Shown piece after piece: positions 53,083 through 62,009 of a DNA stretch of 64,000 bases (position 1 is its first letter; every line of letters starts with the position of its first letter). Source of the DNA: Actinokineospora globicatena (GTDB taxonomy: Bacteria > Actinomycetota > Actinomycetes > Mycobacteriales > Pseudonocardiaceae); assembly GCF_024171945.1 (NCBI RefSeq), contig NZ_JAMTCR010000003.1:62001-126000 (forward strand), written 5' to 3'. The position numbers were made by a program, and so were the translations under genes. The notes under the pieces are model-generated. The model saw only the letters and a list, made by a program, of their open reading frames with translations. It searched no databases and was not told the origin of the DNA.

Positions 53083-55277
53083 CCTACCTGTACCTGGTGT
53101 TCCTGGGTGCGGTCGGGGTCCTGCTGGCCGCTGGCGTGCTCGAACAGCGCAAGCACCTCGCCCACCTGCACCGCATCGAGCAGCGCGTGCTGGTCAACGG
53201 CATCCGCGGCAAGAGCTCCATCACCCGGCTGTGCGCGGGCGCGCTGCGCGGCGGCGGGCTCGTCACCACCGCCAAGACCACCGGCACCGCCGCCCGGTTC
53301 ATCCACCCCGACGGCAGCGAGGAACCCGTCTACCGCAAGTGGGGCATCGCCAACGTCGTCGAGCAGATCGGCATCGTCCGCCGGGCCGCCGCCTACCGCT
53401 CCGACGTGCTGGTCATCGAGTGCATGGCGGTCATGCCCGACCTGCAGGAGATCAACCAGAGCAAGCTGATCCAGTCGACCATCGGCGTGCTGTGCAACGT
53501 CCGCGAGGACCACCTCGCCGAGATGGGCCCGACCCTCGACGACGTCGCGCGCTCGCTGAGCCGGTCCATGCCGGTCGGCGGGGTGTGCGTGACCGCAGAG
53601 CGGGAGCGGCTGGAGATTCTCCAGCAGGAAGCCGACAAGCGGGACTGCGAGCTCATCGCGGTCGACCCCGAGTCGGTGACCGACGCGGAGATGGCCGGGT
53701 TCAGCTGGGTCACCTTCAAGGAGAACGTGGCGATCGCGCTCAAGGTCGCCGAGCTGCTCGGCGTCAACCGGCAGCTGGCGCTGACCGGCATGTGGTCCGC
53801 CCCGCCGGACCCGGGCGTGCTGTCGGTGCAGACCCGCGCCGCGGGCGACAAGCGGGTCAAGCTGGCCAACGTCTTCGCGGCCAACGACCCGGAGTCCACG
53901 TTGATGAACATCGAGCGGCTGCTCGACCAGGGGTCCATCAGCGCGCCGCTGCACGTGGTCATCAACTGCCGCCCGGACCGGGTCGAGCGCAACCGGCAGA
54001 TGGGCGCCCTGATCGCCGAGATCGCCCCCGACCGCGTGATCCTCATCGGCGACCCGACCCGCAGCGCCCGGGTCAGCATCGACGACAAGTGGCAGGACCG
54101 CGTCAACGACCTCGGCGGCGCCCGCCCCGCCCACGAACTCCTCGACGCCATCCTCGCCGACATCGACACCACGGCGTCCCTGGTCACCATCGGCAACATC
54201 CACGGCCAGGGCGAACTGCTGCTGGAGGTCTTCGAGGGCTTGGAGGAGGTCCCGGCGGACGCCGCCGACCAGGCCCCACCGGCCCCGGCCCCGATCCCGC
54301 CGGACCCCCGCAGGCCCGAGCCCGTGTTCGACCGCGGCCGCCAGCGCCGTCACGGACCGCCGCCCGGCGCACGCCCTCCCGGCCTGTTCCCCGGTCAGCG
54401 CCCTCCTGGCCAGTTCTCCGGCCCGCGGCCCCAGCACTCGGACCAGTTCCCAGGTCCGCAGCCTTCCGGTCGGTTCGCCGTGCCGCCTGGTCCGGGGCAG
54501 TTCCGCACCCCGCCGCCGCAGCCCTCCGGCCAGGTCCCCGCGCCCAACCAGAACTCCGGTCCCCGACCCGCACCCACCCGTCCACCTGGGTCTGACTCCC
54601 GTGCCGGGATCGCCCACCCCGCTGACCCCGGTCGCCCCAAGCCGCCGGGGGACAGGTCGGGGTATGTCGACCCGCCCACCCAGTTCCACGGACCTGCCGG
54701 TGACCCGCCCGTGCGGTCGCGGGCGGCTCAACCGCCCACCGAGTCGCCCAATCCCGGCGAGACGCCTGCCCGGCAGCGCGCGGCAGCGCCGCCTGACCGG
54801 GAGCTACCCCGGAGGCCACGCCAGCCTGAGCCGCCGACGGAGTTCCACGGCGCCGTCGGGGAGTCGACCGGTCAGTCTCGGCACGCCAGGCCTCAGCGGC
54901 CCCACCAGCCGGAGCCGCCCACCGAGTACCGCGGCCCGGTCGACCCGCCCGTGCGGTCACGTCCACCTGAGCTGCCCACCCGGTCGCGGCGGGTGGAGGG
55001 TGAGCAGGGGGGTTGGCCGGACAGTTCTGGCGAGCCGCCCGCGCGGGGGCGGCGGCGGGCTCCTGAGCCGCCTGGTCCGCCGGTCCGCGGTGAGGTCGAG
55101 CCGCCTGCTCGGGGTAGGCAGGTCGAGGGGGACCAAGAGTGGGCCCGGCGGTCCGGGGGGCGGCGTGAGCCGGTCCAGAAGCCGCACGTCGACCATCCCG
55201 ATCCGACCACCCGCACCCGCCCGCCCGGTCAGGTCGATCCGTCCGAACGCCACCAGACGCCCAGGAAGCAGCCATGA
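53079..55277 (+). CDS. capB: CapB/PgsB-type poly-gamma-glutamate synthetase with long Pro-rich tail
   Basis: 732 residues. The first about 392 match CapB/PgsB, an amide ligase related to Mur ligases: N-terminal TM helix, HRIEQRVLVNGIRGKSSITR (ATP loop, Lys about 45), TAKTTGTAARFI, KWGIANVVEQIGIV, ECMAVMPDLQEINQ, TIGVLCNVREDHLAEMG, VFAANDPEST and INCRPDR. It polymerises glutamate (or a similar amino acid) through side-chain amide bonds at the membrane. The remaining about 340 residues are Pro/Arg/Gln-rich and disordered, with repeats of PPTEFHG/PPTQFHG and PPVRSR. Usual family length is about 390-400. It overlaps both neighbours by 4 nt. Confidence 0.9.
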   Translation: MTYLYLVFLGAVGVLLAAGVLEQRKHLAHLHRIEQRVLVNGIRGKSSITRLCAGALRGGGLVTTAKTTGTAARFIHPDGSEEPVYRKWGIANVVEQIGIVRRAAAYRSDVLVIECMAVMPDLQEINQSKLIQSTIGVLCNVREDHLAEMGPTLDDVARSLSRSMPVGGVCVTAERERLEILQQEADKRDCELIAVDPESVTDAEMAGFSWVTFKENVAIALKVAELLGVNRQLALTGMWSAPPDPGVLSVQTRAAGDKRVKLANVFAANDPESTLMNIERLLDQGSISAPLHVVINCRPDRVERNRQMGALIAEIAPDRVILIGDPTRSARVSIDDKWQDRVNDLGGARPAHELLDAILADIDTTASLVTIGNIHGQGELLLEVFEGLEEVPADAADQAPPAPAPIPPDPRRPEPVFDRGRQRRHGPPPGARPPGLFPGQRPPGQFSGPRPQHSDQFPGPQPSGRFAVPPGPGQFRTPPPQPSGQVPAPNQNSGPRPAPTRPPGSDSRAGIAHPADPGRPKPPGDRSGYVDPPTQFHGPAGDPPVRSRAAQPPTESPNPGETPARQRAAAPPDRELPRRPRQPEPPTEFHGAVGESTGQSRHARPQRPHQPEPPTEYRGPVDPPVRSRPPELPTRSRRVEGEQGGWPDSSGEPPARGRRRAPEPPGPPVRGEVEPPARGRQVEGDQEWARRSGGRREPVQKPHVDHPDPTTRTRPPGQVDPSERHQTPRKQP

Positions 55278-55756
55278 ACCCCGCAACACTGGCCCCCGAG
55301 GTCGCGACGCTCGGACTGGCCATCGGGCTGGTGTTCTCGTTGGCCTGCTACCTCACCACCAACCTGTCCCCGGGCGGGATGATCACGCCCGGCTGGCTCG
55401 GCCTGACCCTGGTCGAGGACTACCGCCGGGCGCTGATCGTGGTGGTGATGAGCGCGCTGACCTTCGGCGTGGTCAAGCTGCTGCAGCGGGTCGTCATCCT
55501 CTACGGCAAGCGGCTGTTCGCGGCCGTGGTGCTCACCGGGGTGCTGCTGCAGACCACGCTGTTCCTGCTGATCCAGAGCGACTTCCCGCTGCTGTTCTCG
55601 CACCAGACGCTGGGCTTCGTGGTGCCGGGCCTGATCGCCTACCAGCTGGTCAGGCAGCCGCCGGTGATCACGATCCTTGCCACCAGCATCGTCAGCGCGG
55701 CCGGCTACGGGGTGCTCGCCAGCGGGGTGCTCGCGGGGCTCGTGCCCACCGTCTGA
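55274..55756 (+). CDS. capC: CapC/PgsC-type poly-gamma-glutamate biosynthesis membrane protein
   Basis: 160 residues, nearly all membrane: about five hydrophobic segments. Family features are TLGLAIGLVFSLACYLTTNLSPGGMITPGWLGL, DYRRALIVVVMSALTFGVVKLL and GLIAYQLVRQPPVITI. It forms the synthetase complex with CapB. ATGA overlap with the capB stop (55274-55277) supports tight coupling. Confidence 0.92.
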   Translation: MNPATLAPEVATLGLAIGLVFSLACYLTTNLSPGGMITPGWLGLTLVEDYRRALIVVVMSALTFGVVKLLQRVVILYGKRLFAAVVLTGVLLQTTLFLLIQSDFPLLFSHQTLGFVVPGLIAYQLVRQPPVITILATSIVSAAGYGVLASGVLAGLVPTV

Positions 55757-55799
55757 TGTGATGTCTGCTTCGACCGAGTCCGACCGAGGGGGCGACGAC

Positions 55800-56843
55800 A
55801 TGGACGCGAGCGAGAGCACGACACCCAGCGGGCCCGACCGCCGGACCCGGTTGCTGGTCGCGGGCGGGGTGGTCGCCGCCCTGGTCGCCGGGGTCGTGGT
55901 GTGGTTGTCGACCCGGTCGGCCGAGCCCGCGACACCCGAGGTCAGCACCCTCAGCGGCGGTGACGGCGGCGGCGAACCGGTCTACGAGCGGCTCGCCGAC
56001 CCGGACCGCACGATGCTGCGCGACACCGCGGGCGCCGTCCTCGCCGTGTTCACCGACGAGGCCAGGACCGCGGTCATCACCGGCCCCCGGCGCACCTTCG
56101 CCGAGCCCGAGGCCACCGCGGCGACGGTCACCACCACCTCCTGGGTGCGGCTGCTGCCCCGCCCGTGGGCGGAGGGCGCCGAGCACGCGGACTGGTTCGA
56201 GCAGTGGTGGGCCACCGCCCGCGACGACACCAGCCCGGACGTCCTGCAGGTGGCCACCGAGTACCTGATCGGCGCCCCGGACGCCCGGGACGAGGCGGGC
56301 GTGCGCTACCGCGGCGACGCGTCGTTCGGCCCGGTCAAGCCGACCGGGGTGGGCAGGCAGGAGCAGTCCGACTTCTACGACTACCTCGGCGTGCCGTGGG
56401 AGTTCCCCGACGGCCCGTCCGAGCAACCCGACAAGAGCCGCTACGGCTCGGTCGACTGCTCCGGCTACGTCCGGCTGGTCTTCGGCTACCGGCTCGGGAT
56501 GCCGCTGCTGGGCACCAACACCCAGGGCCAGGGCATCCCGCGCCGCGCCTACGCGATCTCCGAGTTCGGCCCCGGCGTGGCACTGGTGCGCAACCAGTTC
56601 CGCCGCGCCACCGAGTACTCCCGCCTGCAACCGGGCGACCTCGTGTTCTTCGAGGTCGAGGACGACCCGCAGACCCTCGACCACGTCGGCATCTACCTCG
56701 GGCTCGACGACCGGGGCCACCACCGGTTCGTCTCCAGCCGGGAACGCATCAACGGCCCCACCCTCGGCGACGTCGCGGGCACCTCGCTGCTCGACGACGG
56801 CGGCCACTACTCCACCGCCTGGCGCTCCGCCCGCAGGCTCTGA
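55800..56843 (+). CDS. Membrane-anchored NlpC/P60 peptidase of the PGA locus
   Basis: 347 residues. One TM helix (about 17-37), a spacer domain of about 150 residues, and a C-terminal NlpC/P60 domain with the catalytic Cys in GSVDCSGYVRLVFG (about 220), His in LDHVGIYLG (about 295) and a third polar residue in HHRFVSS. NlpC/P60 enzymes cut gamma-D-glutamyl bonds in peptidoglycan; PgdS-type members cut poly-gamma-glutamate. Position directly after capC favours trimming or release of the polymer. ATG 55800 (GAGGGGG upstream) preferred to ATG 55761. Confidence 0.87.
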   Translation: MDASESTTPSGPDRRTRLLVAGGVVAALVAGVVVWLSTRSAEPATPEVSTLSGGDGGGEPVYERLADPDRTMLRDTAGAVLAVFTDEARTAVITGPRRTFAEPEATAATVTTTSWVRLLPRPWAEGAEHADWFEQWWATARDDTSPDVLQVATEYLIGAPDARDEAGVRYRGDASFGPVKPTGVGRQEQSDFYDYLGVPWEFPDGPSEQPDKSRYGSVDCSGYVRLVFGYRLGMPLLGTNTQGQGIPRRAYAISEFGPGVALVRNQFRRATEYSRLQPGDLVFFEVEDDPQTLDHVGIYLGLDDRGHHRFVSSRERINGPTLGDVAGTSLLDDGGHYSTAWRSARRL

Positions 56844-56944
56844 CGACTGGCCTTCCGGCTGTGACGTCTGGCCTGCCGGCTCCGACGACTGGCCTTGCGG
56901 CTCTGACCACTGGCCCGCTGGCTCCGACAACTGGTCCACTGTGG
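56840..56944 (+). repeat. Five tandem 21-bp repeats at the end of the NlpC/P60 gene
   Basis: Imperfect units CTGACGACTGGCCTTCCGGC-type, exactly 21 bp apart, starting at the stop codon of the peptidase gene. 21 bp is seven codons and two frames stay open through the array, but no supported gene uses them. Confidence 0.7.
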
Positions 56945-57017
56945 AGGGCGACCCTTGTGGACCGATCGCGGACCTGGTGCGATGGCGCGGCCACCACGAC
57001 CACGACCGGGAGCGCCG

Positions 57018-57422
57018 ATGACAGTCCACGACCCGCTGTTGGCCGACTGCCTGCGTGACCACCAGGCGGGCGGCTATCCCGTGGCGCACGTGGTCGACTC
57101 CGTCTGTGTCTGCGGTGGACGGGAGTTCCGGGTCGCTGTGGACGACACGCAGGGGTGGGCTGAGCGGTTCTGCGTGGCGTGCGAGGAGATCACCGCCATC
57201 GCCGACAGCGCGGAGCACTGGGACCACGCGGAACCGGGGGAGTGCGAGTGCCCCTGCGGCGGCGGGACGTTCGCGGTCGCGGTCGGCTTCGCCGAGTACG
57301 CCGACGGCGAGGTCCGCTGGATCAGCGTCGGCCTGCGCTGCCTGACCGACGACGCGGTCGGCGTCTACACCGACTGGAAGATCGACTACGGCCCTTCGCG
57401 GCACCTGCTCGACCACGCGTGA
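57018..57422 (+). CDS. Unknown Cys-rich small protein
   Basis: 134 residues. Cysteines group as VCVCGG, FCVACEE and CECPCGGG, a spacing that suggests one or two metal (zinc) sites on a beta-rich fold (RWISVGLRCL later). No family recognised. ATG 57018 follows GGGAG. It sits between the PGA locus and the NRPS cluster and may belong to neither. Confidence 0.65.
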   Translation: MTVHDPLLADCLRDHQAGGYPVAHVVDSVCVCGGREFRVAVDDTQGWAERFCVACEEITAIADSAEHWDHAEPGECECPCGGGTFAVAVGFAEYADGEVRWISVGLRCLTDDAVGVYTDWKIDYGPSRHLLDHA

Positions 57423-57928
57423 TCCCGGCGCGACCGTCCACCGGGTGACCAGACGCCCGAATTCTCCCCCGGGACGGTCGGGTGGACATAAGTGGCCTGC
57501 GGCAAAATTCAGTCCGAATTCGCCGCCGGTTCGCCACGTAATCGAGCGCCAGCCCGGTCGTGGGTCAATGCCAATTCGGACCGACCGGGTCAACGCAATG
57601 CTCCACCGGGCGGGGGACGGGGGTGCGCGGCGGAATGGGGGCGGACCGGTCGGTCGGGGTCGATCGCCGCCCCCGCGCGGTGCGATCCCTGCTATCAGTA
57701 GGAAAACCCGGGTGCCCGCCGAGTTCGGTACGTGTTTCGGCCAGGGGGCGCGGATTACCCCAACGGCCGCTTCCTGCGCCGAATGGGTGGTGTGAACCCG
57801 ACCCGTTGTCGGGTGTTGAGACAGGCTGTTACGTTCCCCCGGTGGCGTGATCGAGCGGCCGAATTCAGGCGGGATTGTCCGATTCTTTCGCGTCCACGGC
57901 AGGGGGAGTTCCATTCGAGGGAGGTCGT
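57423..57928. other. Intergenic region before the NRPS cluster
   Basis: About 500 bp without a convincing gene. It should hold the control region of the NRPS operon. Near its right end are a small inverted repeat ACCCG-N4-CGGGT (57800-57813) and the promoter-like pair annotated below. Confidence 0.5.
57806..57835 (+). promoter_or_regulatory. Possible promoter of the NRPS operon
   Basis: TTGTCG and TACGTT, 18 nt apart, about 95 nt before the MbtH start; the only promoter-like pair I noticed in this gap. The -35 half lies in the inverted repeat ACCCG-N4-CGGGT. Confidence 0.3.
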
Positions 57929-58138
57929 GTGGACATCGACGCGCCGGAAACCGGGTTCGTGGTAGTGGTCAACGGGGAGGAGCAGTACTCGGTGTGGTTC
58001 CTGGACCGGGAGGTGCCCGCCGGGTGGCGGGCGACCGGGGTCTCGGGGAGCAAGGCCGACTGCCTCGCCCACATCGACCGGGTGTGGACCGACCTGCGCC
58101 CGGCGAGCCTGCGGCTGGCCATGGACGCCCCGGCCTGA
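57929..58138 (+). CDS. MbtH-like protein
   Basis: 69 residues. The family signature is clear: NGEEQYSVWF, VPAGWRATG, DCLAHIDRVWTDLRP. MbtH proteins bind and activate NRPS adenylation domains. The usual SxWP is SVWF here. GTG 57929 is chosen, with GAGGGAGG upstream; the frame continues upstream without homology. First gene of the NRPS operon, 2 bp before the thioesterase. Confidence 0.93.
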   Translation: MDIDAPETGFVVVVNGEEQYSVWFLDREVPAGWRATGVSGSKADCLAHIDRVWTDLRPASLRLAMDAPA

Positions 58139-58140
58139 CC

Positions 58141-58872
58141 ATGGCGACGCGACCACCGAGGTTCCGCTGGGCGGGGCCGGACACCGCGCCCGCACTGCTG
58201 TTCTGCTTCCCGTACGCCGGCGGCGGCGCGTCCTGCTTCGCCCCGCTGACCGGCGGCGACCTGCGCACGGGCACCGCCGTGCTGCCCGGCCGTGAGTCTA
58301 CGGTCGGCGACGCGACGACGTCGGGCTTGCGGGAATTGGCTGCCGACTTCGCGCACGCCGTGGTGGCGGAGGCGGATCGCCCGTTCGCGGTGTTCGGGCA
58401 CAGCGCGGGTGCCTTGCTGGCCTTCGAGGTCGCCCACCAGTTGCGCGACCTGGGTGCGGACCCGCCGCTGTTCCTCGCGGTGGCCGCGTTTCCCGCGCCC
58501 GATCGGCTGCCGGTGCTCGACCCGGACGCCGACCTGACCACCGCGCTCCCGGCGTCCGTGCGCGATGACCCCGAGACCGCTCTCCTGCTCTTGGCCGCGC
58601 TGCGCGCCGATGTCGCGCGGCTGGCCACCTATTCCGAGCCACTCGACCGGCCGCCGCTGGACATCCCCGTCGTGGCGGTGGGCGGCGCCGACGACCCGGG
58701 CGTCACCCGCGACGACCTGCGTGCCTGGTCGACCCGGGGGACCGGCGGTTCGGCGACCGTGTTCCCCGGCGGCCACTTCTTCGTCGTCGAGCACCCCGAT
58801 CCCGTGCGCGCCCACCTGCGCGTCGTCGTCGAGCACCTGGCCGAGGCACGACTGCTGCGGTCCGCCTTCTAG
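58141..58872 (+). CDS. Type II (editing) thioesterase
   Basis: 243 residues, alpha/beta hydrolase. [13 protein letters not shown] (oxyanion region), nucleophile in [13 protein letters not shown], Asp in the VGGADDPGV region, His in FPGGHFFV. It removes mis-primed groups from carrier proteins of the NRPS. Located between MbtH and the first synthetase, 38 bp before it. Confidence 0.93.
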   Translation: MATRPPRFRWAGPDTAPALLFCFPYAGGGASCFAPLTGGDLRTGTAVLPGRESTVGDATTSGLRELAADFAHAVVAEADRPFAVFGHSAGALLAFEVAHQLRDLGADPPLFLAVAAFPAPDRLPVLDPDADLTTALPASVRDDPETALLLLAALRADVARLATYSEPLDRPPLDIPVVAVGGADDPGVTRDDLRAWSTRGTGGSATVFPGGHFFVVEHPDPVRAHLRVVVEHLAEARLLRSAF

Positions 58873-58910
58873 TCACCCTCCGGCGCGCGACTACCCAGCG
58901 AGGACATCCC

Positions 58911-61900
58911 ATGACCGGACCTAGTCGGCCCGTGCCGCTGTCCCCCGCGCAGCGGCGGCTGTGGTTCCAGCAGGCCGCGTTCCCCGACCGCGTCCCGACG
59001 ACCGCCCTCGTGCGCAGGGTCTCGGGCCCGCTCGACGTGCCCGCGCTGCGCCGCGCGGTGACGGAGGTCGTGCGCAGGCACGAGGTCCTGCGCACCCGCT
59101 ACACCGCGCCCGACGGTGTGCCGCACCAGGTCGTGGGCGCCGCGCGGGATGTCGAGCTCCCTGTGGTGGAGGCGGGAGACGAGTCTGCGGCGCGGAAGGT
59201 GATCTCCGAGGTCAGCCGGGGCCTCGACCTGGCGACCGGAGCCGTGTTGCGGGCCGTCGTTGTCCGGCTTGGTGCTGACGACCACGTGGTCGCGGTGGTC
59301 GGCCACCACATCGCGCTCGACGGCTGGTCCCTCGGCGTGCTGGAACGGGAGATCAGCGCCCTCTACGGCGGGCGCGGGGTCCCGCCGGTGCCGTTGCAGT
59401 ACGGGGACTACGCGCTGTGGCAGAACGCCCGGCTGGACTCCCACGACCTGCGCGCGCAGGCGGAGTACTGGACCAAGCAGTTGGCGGATCTCCCGCTGGT
59501 CCTGGACTTGCCGGTCGATCGCGTCCGGCCCGACACGCCGATCGGGACCGCCGCGGAGCTCCCCTTCCACGTCCCGGACGACCTGCGCCTGCGGATCGCG
59601 CGGGTGGGGCGGGCCAGTGGCGCGAGCCCGTTCATGGTGCTGCTGGCCGGTTTCCACCTGGTTCTCAGCCGGTTCTGCGGGGTCGACCAGCTCGCGGTCG
59701 GGTCACCGGTGGCGGGTCGGCGGCGGCCGGAGCTGGAGGGGCTCGTCGGCCTGTTCGTGAACTTCTTGGTGTTGCGGGGAGATCTGGCCGGGGTGCGCAC
59801 CTTCGCCGACCTGGTCGCGCGAACCCGGGACACGGTGTTGGCCGCGCTGGACAACCAGGACCTGCCGTTCGAACGGGTGGTGGAACTCCTGAGCCCGGAA
59901 CGGGATGTGCGCAGGCACCCGGTGGTGCAGGTGGCGTTCCAGCTCTTGGACCTGCCGGACGCGCCCGTGCCGTTCCCCGGTCTGCGCACCGAACCGTTCG
60001 CCGATGACGCCCTCACCGCCGAGTTCGACCTGGGCTGTTCGCTCGTGCCGGACCCCGCGGGTGGCCTGAGCGGCTCGATCATCTACCGCGCGGACCTGTT
60101 CGACCGGGCCACGATCGCGGAGCTGGCCGACGGGTTCGTGGCGTTGCTCGACGCGGCGACGGCGGACCCGGAGGGCGTGTTGCCCGCCGTTGTGGAACAC
60201 CCGGACTGGAACGACACGGCCGTTGACTTTCCGCGGCACCGCACGATTCCCGAGCTGTTCGCGGAGCAGGCCTTGGCCAGGCCGGACGCGATCGCGCTGG
60301 TGTGCGGTCAAGAGCGTCTCACCTACCGGGAGCTGGACCAGCGCTCGTCGGCCATCGCCGGACACCTGCGCGCGCTCGGTGCGGCACCGGAGGTCCGCGT
60401 CGGGCTGGGGCTCTCGCGGGGGATCGACGCCGTGGTGGCGATGTTGGCCATCAGCCGGTCCGGGGCGGCGTATGTGCCGCTGGACCCGCTGTACCCCGCC
60501 GAACGCCTGGGCTTGATGGTCCGCGAGGCAGGCATTCGGATTGTCGTCACCGCTCGGGAGGTCCACGAGCGGTTCCCGGACGACGTTCGCCGCGTGTTCG
60601 TCGACGATGCCCACGGGGCCGAGCCGTTCACCTCGAGTCCGCACCCCGACAACCTCGCCGTCGTGTTCCACACCTCGGGATCGACCGGCACCCCGAAGAG
60701 CGTCGAGATCAGCCACCGATCGGTGCTGCGGCTGGTGTTCTGCCGCCGGTGGCCCGAGCACCCGGTCGTGGGGCACGTCTCGTCGGTGTCGTTCGACGCG
60801 GCGACCGTGGAGGTGTGGGTGCCGCTGCTGCACGGCGGGACGTGCGTGATCTCGCCGGAGCCGATGCCGACCGCCGCCGGGATCGCTGCGCTGACCCGCG
60901 ACCACCGGCCGGACGCGCTCTTGTTGACCACCGCGTTGTTCAACACCGTCATCGACCTGGATCCGACCGCCATCGCCGGTGCCGGGCACGTGTACTCCGG
61001 CGGTGAGGCGGCGTCGGCTGAGCACCTGGCGAGGGCTTTCGCGGCTGTGCCGGAGGCCGTGATCAGCAACTGCTACGGGCCGACCGAGGTCACGACGTGG
61101 TCCACGCTGGACCGGGTGTCGCCGACGATTCGCCCGGATACCGCTCGCGTGTCGATCGGCTGTCCTATTGGGAACACGGTGGCCTACGTGCTGGATGGTG
61201 CCCTGCGGCCTGCTCGGGTTGGCGAGTTGTACTTGGCTGGACCGGGTGTCGCGCGCGGGTATGGTCGCTCGGGTCTTACCGCGCAACGGTTCCTGCCCAA
61301 CCCGTTCGGTGCCGGTGACCGCATCTATCGCACGGGTGATCGGGTTCGGCGACGCCCTGATGGCACGTTGGAGTTCCTGGGTCGTGGGGACGACCAGGTC
61401 AAGGTGCGGGGTCATCGGGTTGAGCCTGCTGAGGTGGAGTTGGCGCTGTCTCGTCAGCCGGGGGTCCGCGCGGCCGCTGTGCTCGTCGACAACGACCGCC
61501 TGATCGCCTTCGTCGCGCCTGGCACTTTGTCCATAGAGGACATTCGCGCTGGGGTAGCGCTGTCGCTGCCTGACTACCTGGTCCCGTCGGCGATCGTGGC
61601 ACTCGACGCCCTACCGCTCACCCCCGGCGGCAAACTCGACCGATCCGCGCTCCGCCAACTCCCCGTGACCCCCGCGACGACCTACCTCGCCCCACGCGAC
61701 GAGGTGGAGTCCGACCTGTGCGCACTGTGGCAGGACGTCCTAGGCCTGGACCAGGTCGGCACCAACGACGACTTCTTCACCATCGGCGGCCACTCCCTGC
61801 TCGCGGCCCAACTAGCCGCCCGAATCACCCAACGCTTCGGCGTGGACCTCCCCGTGGTCGAACTCTTCACCCGCCGCACCATCACCGCCCTGGCCACCCT

Positions 61901-62009
61901 CATCCGCGCCACCTCCCTCGACACCCTCCTCGCCGAGATCGAGAACCTCCCCAACGCCGAGGTCCAACGCCGCCTGGCCACCCTGACCAGAGAGGACACC
62001 CCGTCATGA
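58911..62009 (+). CDS. Non-ribosomal peptide synthetase, one module C-A-PCP
   Basis: 1032 residues. Condensation domain (about 1-430) with active HHIALDG (His132-133), adenylation domain (about 445-930) with [17 protein letters not shown] (A3), NCYGPTE (A5), YRTGDRV (A7) and GKLDRS (A10), and a carrier domain with [11 protein letters not shown] (pantetheinylated Ser962). No epimerase, methyltransferase or terminal thioesterase. By eye the specificity code reads D-A-V-T-Y-G-C-T-W; I do not recognise the substrate. Starting with a C domain means it accepts an acyl or peptidyl donor from elsewhere. ATGA overlap with the next synthetase. Confidence 0.93.
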   Translation: MTGPSRPVPLSPAQRRLWFQQAAFPDRVPTTALVRRVSGPLDVPALRRAVTEVVRRHEVLRTRYTAPDGVPHQVVGAARDVELPVVEAGDESAARKVISEVSRGLDLATGAVLRAVVVRLGADDHVVAVVGHHIALDGWSLGVLEREISALYGGRGVPPVPLQYGDYALWQNARLDSHDLRAQAEYWTKQLADLPLVLDLPVDRVRPDTPIGTAAELPFHVPDDLRLRIARVGRASGASPFMVLLAGFHLVLSRFCGVDQLAVGSPVAGRRRPELEGLVGLFVNFLVLRGDLAGVRTFADLVARTRDTVLAALDNQDLPFERVVELLSPERDVRRHPVVQVAFQLLDLPDAPVPFPGLRTEPFADDALTAEFDLGCSLVPDPAGGLSGSIIYRADLFDRATIAELADGFVALLDAATADPEGVLPAVVEHPDWNDTAVDFPRHRTIPELFAEQALARPDAIALVCGQERLTYRELDQRSSAIAGHLRALGAAPEVRVGLGLSRGIDAVVAMLAISRSGAAYVPLDPLYPAERLGLMVREAGIRIVVTAREVHERFPDDVRRVFVDDAHGAEPFTSSPHPDNLAVVFHTSGSTGTPKSVEISHRSVLRLVFCRRWPEHPVVGHVSSVSFDAATVEVWVPLLHGGTCVISPEPMPTAAGIAALTRDHRPDALLLTTALFNTVIDLDPTAIAGAGHVYSGGEAASAEHLARAFAAVPEAVISNCYGPTEVTTWSTLDRVSPTIRPDTARVSIGCPIGNTVAYVLDGALRPARVGELYLAGPGVARGYGRSGLTAQRFLPNPFGAGDRIYRTGDRVRRRPDGTLEFLGRGDDQVKVRGHRVEPAEVELALSRQPGVRAAAVLVDNDRLIAFVAPGTLSIEDIRAGVALSLPDYLVPSAIVALDALPLTPGGKLDRSALRQLPVTPATTYLAPRDEVESDLCALWQDVLGLDQVGTNDDFFTIGGHSLLAAQLAARITQRFGVDLPVVELFTRRTITALATLIRATSLDTLLAEIENLPNAEVQRRLATLTREDTPS

